Positions 1 through 5,951 of a stretch of 9,109 bases of DNA are shown piece after piece. Each line of letters starts with the position of its first letter. The first letter of the stretch is position 1. The notes under the pieces were generated by a model. It saw only the letters and a program-made list of their open reading frames with translations, was not told the origin of the DNA and made no database searches. Location of the stretch: assembly GCA_028284025.1 (NCBI GenBank), contig JANQSM010000235.1, positions 1-9,109 on the forward strand, in the 5' to 3' direction. Source of the DNA: Alphaproteobacteria bacterium (GTDB lineage Bacteria; Pseudomonadota; Alphaproteobacteria; JANQSM01). A program made the translations under genes and the position numbers.

Positions 1-1036
1 TTTCGCAGGCTGTGTTAATCATATGAGTTTTCCCGACCAGATCTTCGGTATGTTTCATAAAGAGCATCAGTGCTTTGGATGTTTCATGGTTTCTGTAAGA
101 AACATCCTGGGCAATCTGGTTGATCTGTAGGTCAGCCTCACTTAAGTGATCTGCCATATTCAAAATCTGTTTGGTTTGTGACATCAGGCGGGTCAGCATG
201 GTGTTTAGCTGATTGCTTTTCACGCGCAGCATTTTGGCCGTCTGGCCCATTTGTTTGTCATTTTTACGAATCTGTTTCTGATTTTTTAGTATGATTTTTG
301 CCTGGTTTCTAATGCGGTTGAAAACAATTTTCGGATCAATATCCGGCGTTTTATAGTAAGTATCAGTGAGTTCTCGAATATTTTCACCGCTTACAGCTAT
401 GGTGCTGTTTAACTCATGATTATCTTCACAAACATCTGTTAATTGGGTGACAAGCTTTTGTATATCCTGTTTGGCCTGTAAAGCTACTGTCAGCTCTTCA
501 TTCATATGTTCCAGTTTTTCCAGAGACTCCCGGTGCTGCAGGTTTTTTTCATTCATTAACGTGCTTAGAGATTGCAGAACTTTGCGGGACTCTTCAAAAT
601 ACATGCAGGTTTCTTCTGCGTTATCGTTCATGGCATAAACGATTTTATTCAGCATACCGAAGTTTGATACATTGTTGACCACTGCACTGCTATAGGTCCG
701 GATCTGATCTTCAAGCTCATTCATGTCTGCTGGAGAAGTCTTGGCAGAGGTTTCAGGGGTAGAAAGTGCCATGGAATCTTCTGATTTTGTATTGTTATCA
801 AAAACGGGATCTTTACGCTCTGACAGCATAAAACTGTTTATAGATGCCCCCATTTTGTTGGAAAGAATAAATCCGCACAGCGCCATAATCGCAAGGCCCA
901 TGGTGCTGTAAAATAACCAGGGATTCTCAGAAACAGAGTAGACATCTTTCAGCGCATAGATGTTTACAGCGCTTATTCCTACAATGAGGGTGACCACAAA
1001 GGCTTGAAGCAGAACATGAAAAAGGCGTGCATTCAT
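1..1036 (-). CDS. Membrane-anchored coiled-coil protein, receptor-like, 3' end outside the window
   Basis: The minus-strand frame is open from an ATG at 1036 to the left edge, giving 345 codons with no stop, so the gene is partial. Residues about 8-29 and 43-59 form two hydrophobic helices separated by only about 13 residues, so there is almost no periplasmic sensor domain. Residues about 60-105 are a Ser/Thr/Pro/Asp-rich linker. From about 105 onward the protein is highly polar, rich in Gln, Asn, Lys, Glu and Met, and looks like long helices or coiled coil. The layout (two N-terminal helices, then a long cytoplasmic coil) resembles methyl-accepting chemotaxis proteins or other coiled-coil membrane proteins. 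I do not see the conserved chemoreceptor hairpin tip or a clear HAMP domain in the visible part, so a chemotaxis role is only a possibility. The purine-rich stretch GGTAAGAG before the start is a weak ribosome binding site. The gene lies 102 bp downstream of the sugar-phosphate transferase on the same strand and has a TTAA-N7-TTAA box in that gap, which suggests its own promoter. Confidence 0.8.
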   Translation of the reverse strand, partial: MNARLFHVLLQAFVVTLIVGISAVNIYALKDVYSVSENPWLFYSTMGLAIMALCGFILSNKMGASINSFMLSERKDPVFDNNTKSEDSMALSTPETSAKTSPADMNELEDQIRTYSSAVVNNVSNFGMLNKIVYAMNDNAEETCMYFEESRKVLQSLSTLMNEKNLQHRESLEKLEHMNEELTVALQAKQDIQKLVTQLTDVCEDNHELNSTIAVSGENIRELTDTYYKTPDIDPKIVFNRIRNQAKIILKNQKQIRKNDKQMGQTAKMLRVKSNQLNTMLTRLMSQTKQILNMADHLSEADLQINQIAQDVSYRNHETSKALMLFMKHTEDLVGKTHMINTACE

Positions 1037-1090
1037 ACTTAACTCTTACCACAGAATTTCTCTTAATGGTTGTAATTTACGCGCTGCAGT

Positions 1091-1105
1091 TTAAATATTG
1101 CTTAA
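1091..1105 (-). promoter_or_regulatory. CtrA-like box TTAA-N7-TTAA upstream of the receptor-like gene
   Basis: An exact TTAA, seven bases, TTAA arrangement lies in the 102-bp gap, 55-69 bases ahead of the ATG at 1036. TTAA-N7-TTAA is the published core of the CtrA site in Caulobacter and relatives. A weak -10-like TACAAC can be read on the minus strand about 17 bases downstream, which would make the box overlap the -35 region, a usual placement for CtrA activation. The gap is AT-rich, so a chance match is possible. The case rests on similar boxes in other gaps of the window. Confidence 0.45.
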
Positions 1106-1138
1106 GAAAAATATACCTATGCGTGTATGTGTTGTTTT

Positions 1139-2146
1139 TTAGTCAGCCTGGCCTGCTTTAAAGTAAATGGCTACTGCCAGTAGAGGCAGAGCACTGACGA
1201 CAAACAACAAAGCGCCGAAAAAAGGGAAAAGAGCAGCCAGGATAGCCAAAGGGGCCAACCAGAGTAAATTGATCAATCCTGCTCCCAGGCTGACAGGTTT
1301 ATGGCCAAACTTTAAGGCAGCTTTTTGATAAGCATGGCGTCGGTGGGCTTGGGAAAGGGTTTCACTCTGCAGGATGCGGCGTACCAAGGTGTAGGTTGCA
1401 TCGATCAAAAAAACGTTCATTAAAATAAGAAAAGCCCAGAACGTTATAAGATGCAGCTTCATTAGATAAAGCCCCAGGGCACACAGAACCAGACCTAAAA
1501 ACCCGCTGCCGACATCCCCCATGAAAATACGGGCAGGGGGGAAGTTCCACGCCAGGAACCCCGTGACAGCGCCGACCAGCATAAGGATTGGCCATAAATG
1601 AAAAGTGTCTCCTTGTAAAAATGCAATTGCTGCCATACCTATCCCGACGGTGATGGCTTGAATTGCGGCCAGACCATCAATCCCATCCATAAAATTATAA
1701 AGATTCAGAATCCAGACAATGCCAACCACAGCTGCTATATCTGCCCATGGGCCAGGCCAGAGCGTATTGTTAAAGAACTGAATTGGGGGCAGGCCCTGGA
1801 ATAAAACGATCAGGGCAGCCGCAGCGATAAAGTGGATTAAGAGTCTGGTACGTGCAGAAAGCGGGTGAAGATCATCGACCAGCCCGATGCCAGCTACCAG
1901 GAACGTAATGCCCATGATCGGCAATGTTAGATACAAAGTACTGGTTTCTGTAAAAACCAGCATAGATAGTCCGGCATAAAAACTGATTATGAACGCCAAG
2001 CCCCCACTTTTGGGGACGGGAACTTTGTGGGAACTGCGCTGGTTAGGAATATCCATCACCTTTTTGTGCAGGGCAAACCGTCGAATTTCTTTGGTCAGCA
2101 ACCAGGAAAGAAGACAAATCAGGGCAAGGCCTAAAAAATTCAGCAT
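1139..2146 (-). CDS. WecA/WbpL-type polyprenyl-phosphate sugar-1-phosphate transferase
   Basis: This 335-residue polytopic membrane protein belongs to the MraY/WecA family (glycosyltransferase family 4 type). These enzymes transfer a UDP-sugar's sugar-1-phosphate onto undecaprenyl phosphate at the cytoplasmic face, the first step of O-antigen, enterobacterial common antigen or related glycan synthesis. Family landmarks are all present: the RSSHKVPVPKSGG substrate loop (residues 37-49), the Mg-binding DD pair (91-92), NFMDGIDG (151-158), FMGDVGSG (208-215), and a late HRRHAYQ motif (268-274) of the kind found in WecA/WbpL rather than MraY. About ten hydrophobic helices and the length fit WecA/WbpL. 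The ATG at 2146 is the first possible start, because an in-frame TAA lies just upstream at 2153-2155. No clear Shine-Dalgarno is visible. The exact sugar (GlcNAc, QuiNAc/FucNAc or other) cannot be read from the sequence, so no symbol is given. No other glycan genes are in the window. Confidence 0.9.
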   Translation of the reverse strand: MLNFLGLALICLLSWLLTKEIRRFALHKKVMDIPNQRSSHKVPVPKSGGLAFIISFYAGLSMLVFTETSTLYLTLPIMGITFLVAGIGLVDDLHPLSARTRLLIHFIAAAALIVLFQGLPPIQFFNNTLWPGPWADIAAVVGIVWILNLYNFMDGIDGLAAIQAITVGIGMAAIAFLQGDTFHLWPILMLVGAVTGFLAWNFPPARIFMGDVGSGFLGLVLCALGLYLMKLHLITFWAFLILMNVFLIDATYTLVRRILQSETLSQAHRRHAYQKAALKFGHKPVSLGAGLINLLWLAPLAILAALFPFFGALLFVVSALPLLAVAIYFKAGQAD

Positions 2147-2203
2147 TATCGCATTAAAGCAACATTCCAGGTTGGGTGCAGCAAGAAAATGGCGTTGAAA
2201 GTG

Positions 2204-2247
2204 TTAACAAAAAACTAATTGATTATTTCTGAATATTATAATAATCT
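2204..2247 (+). promoter_or_regulatory. Possible promoter with degenerate CtrA-like box in the divergent region
   Basis: The 136-bp gap between the divergent genes starting at 2146 and 2283 is strongly AT-rich. It contains TTAAC at 2204-2208 followed by CTAA at 2215-2218, which is TTAA-N7-CTAA, one mismatch from a CtrA box. TTGATT (2219-2224) and TAATCT (2242-2247) have a 17-bp spacer and could be -35/-10 elements for the 318-residue gene. A perfect TATAAT also occurs at 2237-2242 but has no good -35 at the right distance. AGG at 2268-2270 could be a Shine-Dalgarno, though 12 bases from the ATG at 2283 is long. None of these is strong alone. Confidence 0.3.
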
Positions 2248-2282
2248 TATATAAAGAAGAGAAAATAAGGAATTTAGTTACG

Positions 2283-3239
2283 ATGCAGGATCTTGAACAC
2301 GCCTCTACCCCCCATAATGTTGGCCACCGAGAGGCCAATGATGCCCTTAAACTATTGACCCGAACGGAAGCTCAGCGCGAAGAAGTGGCCCATGCCCACA
2401 GCTTGATGCGTCTTGCGGAAGCAGAACTTAGACAAACAATTGCCGAGGTAGAAGCTAACCGGGTACCAACGGATCGCTTAAATCAAGTTTTGAAGCTGTT
2501 CAATAACCAGGTAAGTGCATTATTGGGCAGTATTGCGATTGCCCAGGAATCTGCAAGCTTGGCACGCAGTATGGGTATGTATGTGCCCCATGCTAATATG
2601 TCTGGTTTGTCTCAAAGTGTGCAGATGCGGTCAAAAGCCATTCGCGCAGAGGTAAAGGAAACCATTCGTACTTCTGGGCGTGACGGCGTTTTAAAGTTGC
2701 GGGATATGTCCCTGACAGCACAAGGGATTCTACCAGATGGCGACCTGTTTCTGGCTGCAAGTGGGACAGCTGAGTTAGCCTTGATCGCTGACAAGGAATA
2801 TACAAGTGCTCGGGCGCAGCGGATGGAATCTTTCAAGAAATTGCAAGCGCCGACAGCAAAAGTTGAAGACGCAAATGAGTTTCTGGATTTGAGAAAACAT
2901 GAAAAAGAATTGCAGAAAAAGGCGTTTTTTACAGATCTCGATGCCCGCATCGCCTCTATCCGACTAAGCAATCCCACTTTGACGCCAGAACAAGCAAAAG
3001 AGCAGGCCCGTGCCCAGATCAAGGATGAAATCCGGGCCAAGCGTAAAGAAGGTATTTTACAGCAACAGTATGCTGAAGACCGGGCACAGATTAGTGCGGC
3101 TAAAAAGATTGCGCAAGACAAGGAAGTTCAAGGAACGGGCGAAAGGTCAAAGCTGCACCCAGCATCTCCGCGCTTAAGAGCATTGGATGCTCAGAGTCGT
3201 CATCACTTACACTGGAGCGCCCGACAGAAATCACGCTAA
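2283..3239 (+). CDS. Unrecognised soluble helical protein, 318 residues
   Basis: I do not recognise a family. The protein has no signal peptide or membrane helix. It is rich in Ala, Gln, Glu, Lys and Arg and appears mostly helical, with likely coiled-coil stretches at about residues 14-95 and 175-285. The second stretch is dense in charged residues. The middle (about 100-165) is less charged and contains a short apolar patch around 150-170. The last 35 residues are different: rich in His, Arg, Ser and Pro, strongly basic, and probably disordered. The reading frame is convincing because it is long, starts after a promoter-like AT-rich gap and is followed by another AT-rich gap. It is the first plus-strand gene of the block that ends with the TrbL/VirB6-like gene, but a 95-bp gap with its own promoter signals separates it from the next gene, so membership in one operon is uncertain. 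A cytoplasmic partner, chaperone or secreted substrate of the downstream module are all conceivable. None is shown. Confidence 0.75.
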   Translation: MQDLEHASTPHNVGHREANDALKLLTRTEAQREEVAHAHSLMRLAEAELRQTIAEVEANRVPTDRLNQVLKLFNNQVSALLGSIAIAQESASLARSMGMYVPHANMSGLSQSVQMRSKAIRAEVKETIRTSGRDGVLKLRDMSLTAQGILPDGDLFLAASGTAELALIADKEYTSARAQRMESFKKLQAPTAKVEDANEFLDLRKHEKELQKKAFFTDLDARIASIRLSNPTLTPEQAKEQARAQIKDEIRAKRKEGILQQQYAEDRAQISAAKKIAQDKEVQGTGERSKLHPASPRLRALDAQSRHHLHWSARQKSR

Positions 3240-3251
3240 CCTCTTCATTTA

Positions 3252-3266
3252 TTAATGAAATATTAA
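3252..3266 (+). promoter_or_regulatory. CtrA-like box TTAA-N7-TTAA upstream of the 157-residue gene
   Basis: TTAA at 3252-3255 and TTAA at 3263-3266 are separated by exactly seven bases, matching the CtrA core pattern. The box ends five bases before the candidate -35 element at 3272, where a bound activator could contact RNA polymerase. The AT-rich context weakens a single match, but the same arrangement recurs upstream of the 570-residue gene. Confidence 0.5.
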
Positions 3267-3271
3267 TTTTC

Positions 3272-3300
3272 TCGACTTTCTGGCAATAAAATTATACAAT
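3272..3300 (+). promoter_or_regulatory. Candidate sigma-70 type promoter of the 157-residue gene
   Basis: TCGACT (3272-3277, four of six to TTGACA) and TACAAT (3295-3300, five of six to TATAAT) are separated by 17 bases. Transcription would start near 3307 and leave a short leader of about 28 bases. The weak -35 combined with an adjacent TTAA-N7-TTAA box fits an activator-dependent promoter. Confidence 0.45.
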
Positions 3301-3324
3301 AAAAAGTAGTATAACTTATTCAAA

Positions 3325-3330
3325 TGGAGG
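3325..3330 (+). promoter_or_regulatory. Ribosome binding site TGGAGG for the 157-residue gene
   Basis: TGGAGG ends four bases before the ATG at 3335. It is the clearest Shine-Dalgarno in the window and fixes this start. The spacing is a little short, but no competing start lies downstream before the signal peptide. Confidence 0.65.
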
Positions 3331-3334
3331 TTTC

Positions 3335-3808
3335 ATGAAGCATTTTCTGGCTTGTGTCGCACTTTTTTACGCAATCATCTACGCTGGACTACCTGTTATG
3401 GCAGAAAACCAGGCGGTGGCTTTACCTTTGGATGACTTTGTGAGGACAGAGCTGGGTGCTTCGCAAAACTGGGTTCACCCAATTACCGGTGCAATTTATG
3501 CACTGAAGCGGCAAGATATTGAAAAAGATGGTACTACTATCATCAAATATCAGTATGCCAACATCGACTCCATGGAGAAAGAAGCGGCAGAAGAACACAT
3601 ACAAGTAGCTGAATTTATTGACAGAAAGCAAAATTCTGCAGAAATTAAGCAGGTTTCTGATTTTACCTCAAGCAGCATTTATGTAGAAGGAGCCACATTG
3701 CTGCAAAAAAGTGTGGGTAGTACCATTATTTCCAATGCTTTTCCCGCTCCGCTACCGATCAGACACATCCATATTAACAGCGAAGATGTGCTTTCATCTT
3801 CCCCTTAA
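3335..3808 (+). CDS. Small secreted protein, paralogue of the N-terminal domain of the next gene
   Basis: This 157-residue protein starts with a signal peptide: Lys-containing start, hydrophobic core at about 4-20, and probable cleavage after VMA at residue 23. The mature part is about 134 residues with no further membrane helix, so it should be periplasmic or exported. By eye it aligns with residues about 38-133 of the following 570-residue protein. An aromatic residue followed by TGAIYAL (51-57) matches TGDLYQL (51-57 in the other). IIKYQYANID (69-78) matches YVTYEYVNTN (72-81). The end of the domain, LPIRHIHINSED (140-151), matches VPVRRVEVLSES (123-134). The order and spacing agree, so the two are tandem paralogues, this one lacking the YD repeats and membrane hairpin. 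No known family is recognised. It has its own promoter signals and ribosome binding site, and 163 bp separate it from the larger gene, so it may be expressed separately. A regulator, competitor or assembly partner of the larger protein is an inference only. Confidence 0.8.
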   Translation: MKHFLACVALFYAIIYAGLPVMAENQAVALPLDDFVRTELGASQNWVHPITGAIYALKRQDIEKDGTTIIKYQYANIDSMEKEAAEEHIQVAEFIDRKQNSAEIKQVSDFTSSSIYVEGATLLQKSVGSTIISNAFPAPLPIRHIHINSEDVLSSSP

Positions 3809-3819
3809 GCCCGTTTATT

Positions 3820-3880
3820 GTTAACCTTTATTAATCACAGGACGTGCAAGCTTAACAAAAGTTAACATATTGTTAATATG
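3820..3880 (+). promoter_or_regulatory. Cluster of TTAA half-sites with an exact TTAA-N7-TTAA box and an inverted repeat
   Basis: Five TTAA half-sites lie in 56 bases: 3821, 3831, 3852, 3862 and 3873. Successive sites within each group are 10-11 bases apart, so they lie on one face of the helix. The last pair (3862-3865 and 3873-3876) is an exact TTAA-N7-TTAA. The other close pairs have N6 spacing, which is off the CtrA consensus. CATATT (3866-3871) and AATATG (3875-3880) form an inverted repeat with a 3-base centre inside the same block. The exact box ends seven bases before the candidate -35 at 3884. It is read as an operator for the 570-residue gene and those after it, with CtrA the leading candidate. 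Confidence 0.5.
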
Positions 3881-3883
3881 AAT

Positions 3884-3912
3884 TGGACAAATTTGTAATT
3901 TTATTATAAAAT
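3884..3912 (+). promoter_or_regulatory. Candidate promoter of the 570-residue gene and TrbL/VirB6-like operon
   Basis: TGGACA (3884-3889, five of six to the -35 consensus) and TAAAAT (3907-3912, five of six to the -10 consensus) have the ideal 17-bp spacer. Transcription would begin near 3919 with a leader of about 53 bases. A TATAAA overlaps the -10 at 3905-3910 with a shorter spacer. The weak GGGA at 3963-3966 is the only visible ribosome binding site for the ATG at 3972. Confidence 0.5.
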
Positions 3913-3971
3913 AGAAGCAGATACAAAGATGTCGCTATAAAAATAAAGCATTACTAAAAAACGGGATTTAC

Positions 3972-5684
3972 ATGAAAAATTTTATCTTCCTTGTTGGATG
4001 CTTCCTCCTGTTATTTTTTGCGGGCATAGCACCAGCATGGGCACAAAGTGCGGATTTTCCAGATGTCGGTACGGTTGGCCAGCAGGCTTTTGGGGTTGAG
4101 GAATACTGGCTGGATGAAAGTACCGGTGATTTATATCAACTGGAGGGTACCCAGCAACAATATACGGATGTGAATGGTCAACCCTATGTAACGTATGAAT
4201 ACGTCAACACCAACCCGACCCCGACGGGGACACAATCCATTGAGGTTGGAACAGTCGCTTTTGATCCCAATAATACAGATAATTTCGCGCCCTCTGTTAT
4301 AGAGATGTCCGGATCTTCGCCTGCTTATGCTTCGGGGGTTCCTGTACGGCGGGTCGAAGTTCTGAGTGAAAGCGCTGAAAACGAGCAGAATCAGGCAACA
4401 GTAATCAGCACATACACCTACGTTAATTCAGAAACGGGGGATGTGGTTGAGAGTGTGAACGGTAATTATCCGCTGGAATTCCAGTCAGTAACTTATTCAG
4501 AGGAAGGCATCCCAATTCAATCCGTAACCCGGGATGTAACGGGAAGTGCGGTATACTCCGAAGAATTGATTACCGATTCTCAAGGCAACGTTATGGGGAT
4601 TGCCACACGTACAGGGGCAGGGGATCCGACTTTTGTCGGGGACGGCAGTGGTCTTGGAGATGCCACCATCTATGATGCTGATGGCAATACTATCGGGGAT
4701 ATAACTTATACCCATTCGTGGGATGGGATGACAGAAGAACAGCGACAAAGAGATCTGGATCGGGGAATTGAAAGTGAATACCTGGGCCGAACGATGTCCA
4801 TTCGAAATTCTGAAACCGGACGGTTATCCTATCAACAGATAGTTAACGGGGATGGGATTGTCATGGAGGAAACTCAATATGATAGTAATGGTGAAGCAGT
4901 ACGAGGGATGTCCGCACAGTTTGATGAGGCCGGTAATTTTACCGGTACGCTAGTGCAGGAATGGGGTGAGAATGGGCTGCTCCAAACCACTTATGATGCC
5001 GATGGCAATTTATTGCAAACAGTAGATGCCAATGGCCGCATTATTCGAGAAGGGTTTGAGGATGAGAATGGCGAATGGGTGGTAGCGGAGCATACCTATA
5101 ACCAGAATACCGGAGAACGCACCAACACCAATGTGTATGATGCCAGTGGCAATCGAATTAATGGCGGGCTGGACCTATCTGGTCAAAGCACGTTTAGTGG
5201 AAACTTAAATGATGGAGGGCCAACCTCTGCATCTGGTATTGCCAATGTGACTCCGGACTTAAGATTACCCTTGGGACAAAGCGCTTATAACTTTCAATCA
5301 CGGGGGTTACCTGGGGATCAAACAGCAGAACAATTAAGTCAGGGGTTATACAAACCCGTGACGGATCAATTGGAAAGAGCTTATGATCCGTCGGTACGCA
5401 TTGTGTATGTTCTGGCAGCTATCGGATGCTTGGGATTAGGAGCACGCGCCTTTTTCGGTAAATTTAACTGGCAATGGTTTTTCACAGTAATCGGAGCATT
5501 GATGGTGATTGCCTTGACTCACCAGACTATTTCTTTCTTGCTGCCTGATGAAGATGGAAATTATGCCGGCTTGCATGAAGGTGTCCGTGAGGTGGAACGA
5601 AATAGTGGACGGGAAGTTGATTTGTCTGGGGTATCGCGTGGACGTAATGGGACAATCAGTTATCCCTATGCTGATAACCCGTAA
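3972..5684 (+). CDS. Secreted YD-repeat protein with C-terminal VirB2/TrbC-like membrane hairpin
   Basis: This 570-residue protein has four parts. Residues 1-24 are a signal peptide with probable cleavage after AWA. Residues about 30-135 form an N-terminal domain shared with the 157-residue protein upstream. Residues about 170-400 carry repeated units of the YD/RHS type, with YDADGN at 234 and 341, YDSNGE at 303, FDEAGN at 317, VDANGR at 351 and YDASGN at 389. After a Gly/Ser/Gln-rich linker, residues about 475-495 and 502-524 are two hydrophobic helices joined by the short loop FFGKFNWQ, and a 46-residue polar tail follows. The helix-loop-helix with Gly/Ala-rich first helix and a basic, aromatic loop resembles VirB2/TrbC pilins of type IV secretion systems, which normally are only about 70-80 residues when mature. 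That similarity was judged by eye and could be a generic membrane hairpin. The TrbL/VirB6-like gene downstream supports it. YD repeats in other proteins form extended beta shells or carbohydrate-binding surfaces. An exported, membrane-held surface or pilus-associated protein is the likely role. It probably heads an operon with the next two genes. Confidence 0.75.
   Translation: MKNFIFLVGCFLLLFFAGIAPAWAQSADFPDVGTVGQQAFGVEEYWLDESTGDLYQLEGTQQQYTDVNGQPYVTYEYVNTNPTPTGTQSIEVGTVAFDPNNTDNFAPSVIEMSGSSPAYASGVPVRRVEVLSESAENEQNQATVISTYTYVNSETGDVVESVNGNYPLEFQSVTYSEEGIPIQSVTRDVTGSAVYSEELITDSQGNVMGIATRTGAGDPTFVGDGSGLGDATIYDADGNTIGDITYTHSWDGMTEEQRQRDLDRGIESEYLGRTMSIRNSETGRLSYQQIVNGDGIVMEETQYDSNGEAVRGMSAQFDEAGNFTGTLVQEWGENGLLQTTYDADGNLLQTVDANGRIIREGFEDENGEWVVAEHTYNQNTGERTNTNVYDASGNRINGGLDLSGQSTFSGNLNDGGPTSASGIANVTPDLRLPLGQSAYNFQSRGLPGDQTAEQLSQGLYKPVTDQLERAYDPSVRIVYVLAAIGCLGLGARAFFGKFNWQWFFTVIGALMVIALTHQTISFLLPDEDGNYAGLHEGVREVERNSGREVDLSGVSRGRNGTISYPYADNP
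4671..5153 (+). repeat. Coding YD-type repeats conserved at DNA level
   Basis: Three 18-base units encoding YDxxGN-type motifs are nearly identical as DNA at 4671-4688, 4992-5009 and 5136-5153. They share TATGATGC, one or a few variable bases, and GGCAAT. The protein-level motif recurs more often, at residues about 201, 234, 303, 317, 341, 351, 376 and 389, with irregular spacing, so this is a degenerate protein repeat rather than a simple tandem DNA repeat. The conserved copies could allow recombination that changes repeat number. Confidence 0.6.
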
Positions 5685-5705
5685 TGTGTTAAATCTAGCA
5701 AGTAT

Positions 5706-5951
5706 ATGTCGGAAACCAGGAAATATACAGTGTTGGGAATAAATCAAAAATCCGGAGAAATCGTATTGGATCATATTGAAACGACTGTTGAGGATATCCA
5801 TTACGAAATTTTGCGTTTGACCGGACGTCAGAAATCTCCTGAGGAATACCGACTTATTGCCGCTTTCGACGGTCATCACGAAGCCATTGTAACCCCCGAC
5901 TCTCTGGTAGATTACGTCAGCCGTCATTTCAGGGAGCTGCCGGGCGCATGA
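5706..5951 (+). CDS. Unrecognised small soluble protein, 81 residues
   Basis: No family is recognised. The protein has no signal peptide or membrane helix and should be cytoplasmic. It alternates short beta-like stretches (KYTVLGIN at 6-13, GEIVLDHIE at 17-25, YRLIAAF at 48-54) with a helix-like segment (about 28-40), suggesting one small alpha/beta fold. It is probably real because it sits tightly between two related genes. It begins 21 bases after the stop of the 570-residue gene, and its TGA overlaps the ATG of the TrbL/VirB6-like gene by four bases, a sign of translational coupling. It lies in the same frame as the upstream gene, separated by a single TAA at 5682-5684. No convincing ribosome binding site precedes the ATG, so translation may depend on ribosomes finishing the upstream gene. 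Confidence 0.65.
   Translation: MSETRKYTVLGINQKSGEIVLDHIETTVEDIHYEILRLTGRQKSPEEYRLIAAFDGHHEAIVTPDSLVDYVSRHFRELPGA

Noticed and set aside
447..911. Two short plus-strand open frames (447-638 and 723-911)
   Set aside because: They are antisense to the continuous minus-strand receptor-like frame and have Cys/Ser-rich random-looking translations.
2612..3121. 169-codon minus-strand open frame opposite the 318-residue gene
   Set aside because: Its Cys/Ser/Arg-rich translation has no domain character and the opposite strand encodes a coherent helical protein with promoter-like upstream DNA. It is a shadow frame.
3244..3259. TTCATT-TATT-AATGAA hairpin as a terminator after the 318-residue gene
   Set aside because: The 6-bp stem has a single GC pair and lacks a clean T-run. 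It is better explained by the overlapping TTAA-N7-TTAA box.
3972..5684. Polymorphic RHS toxin interpretation of the YD-repeat protein
   Set aside because: There is no RHS core motif of the PxxxxDPxG type and no variable toxin tip. The protein ends in a membrane hairpin and a short polar tail.
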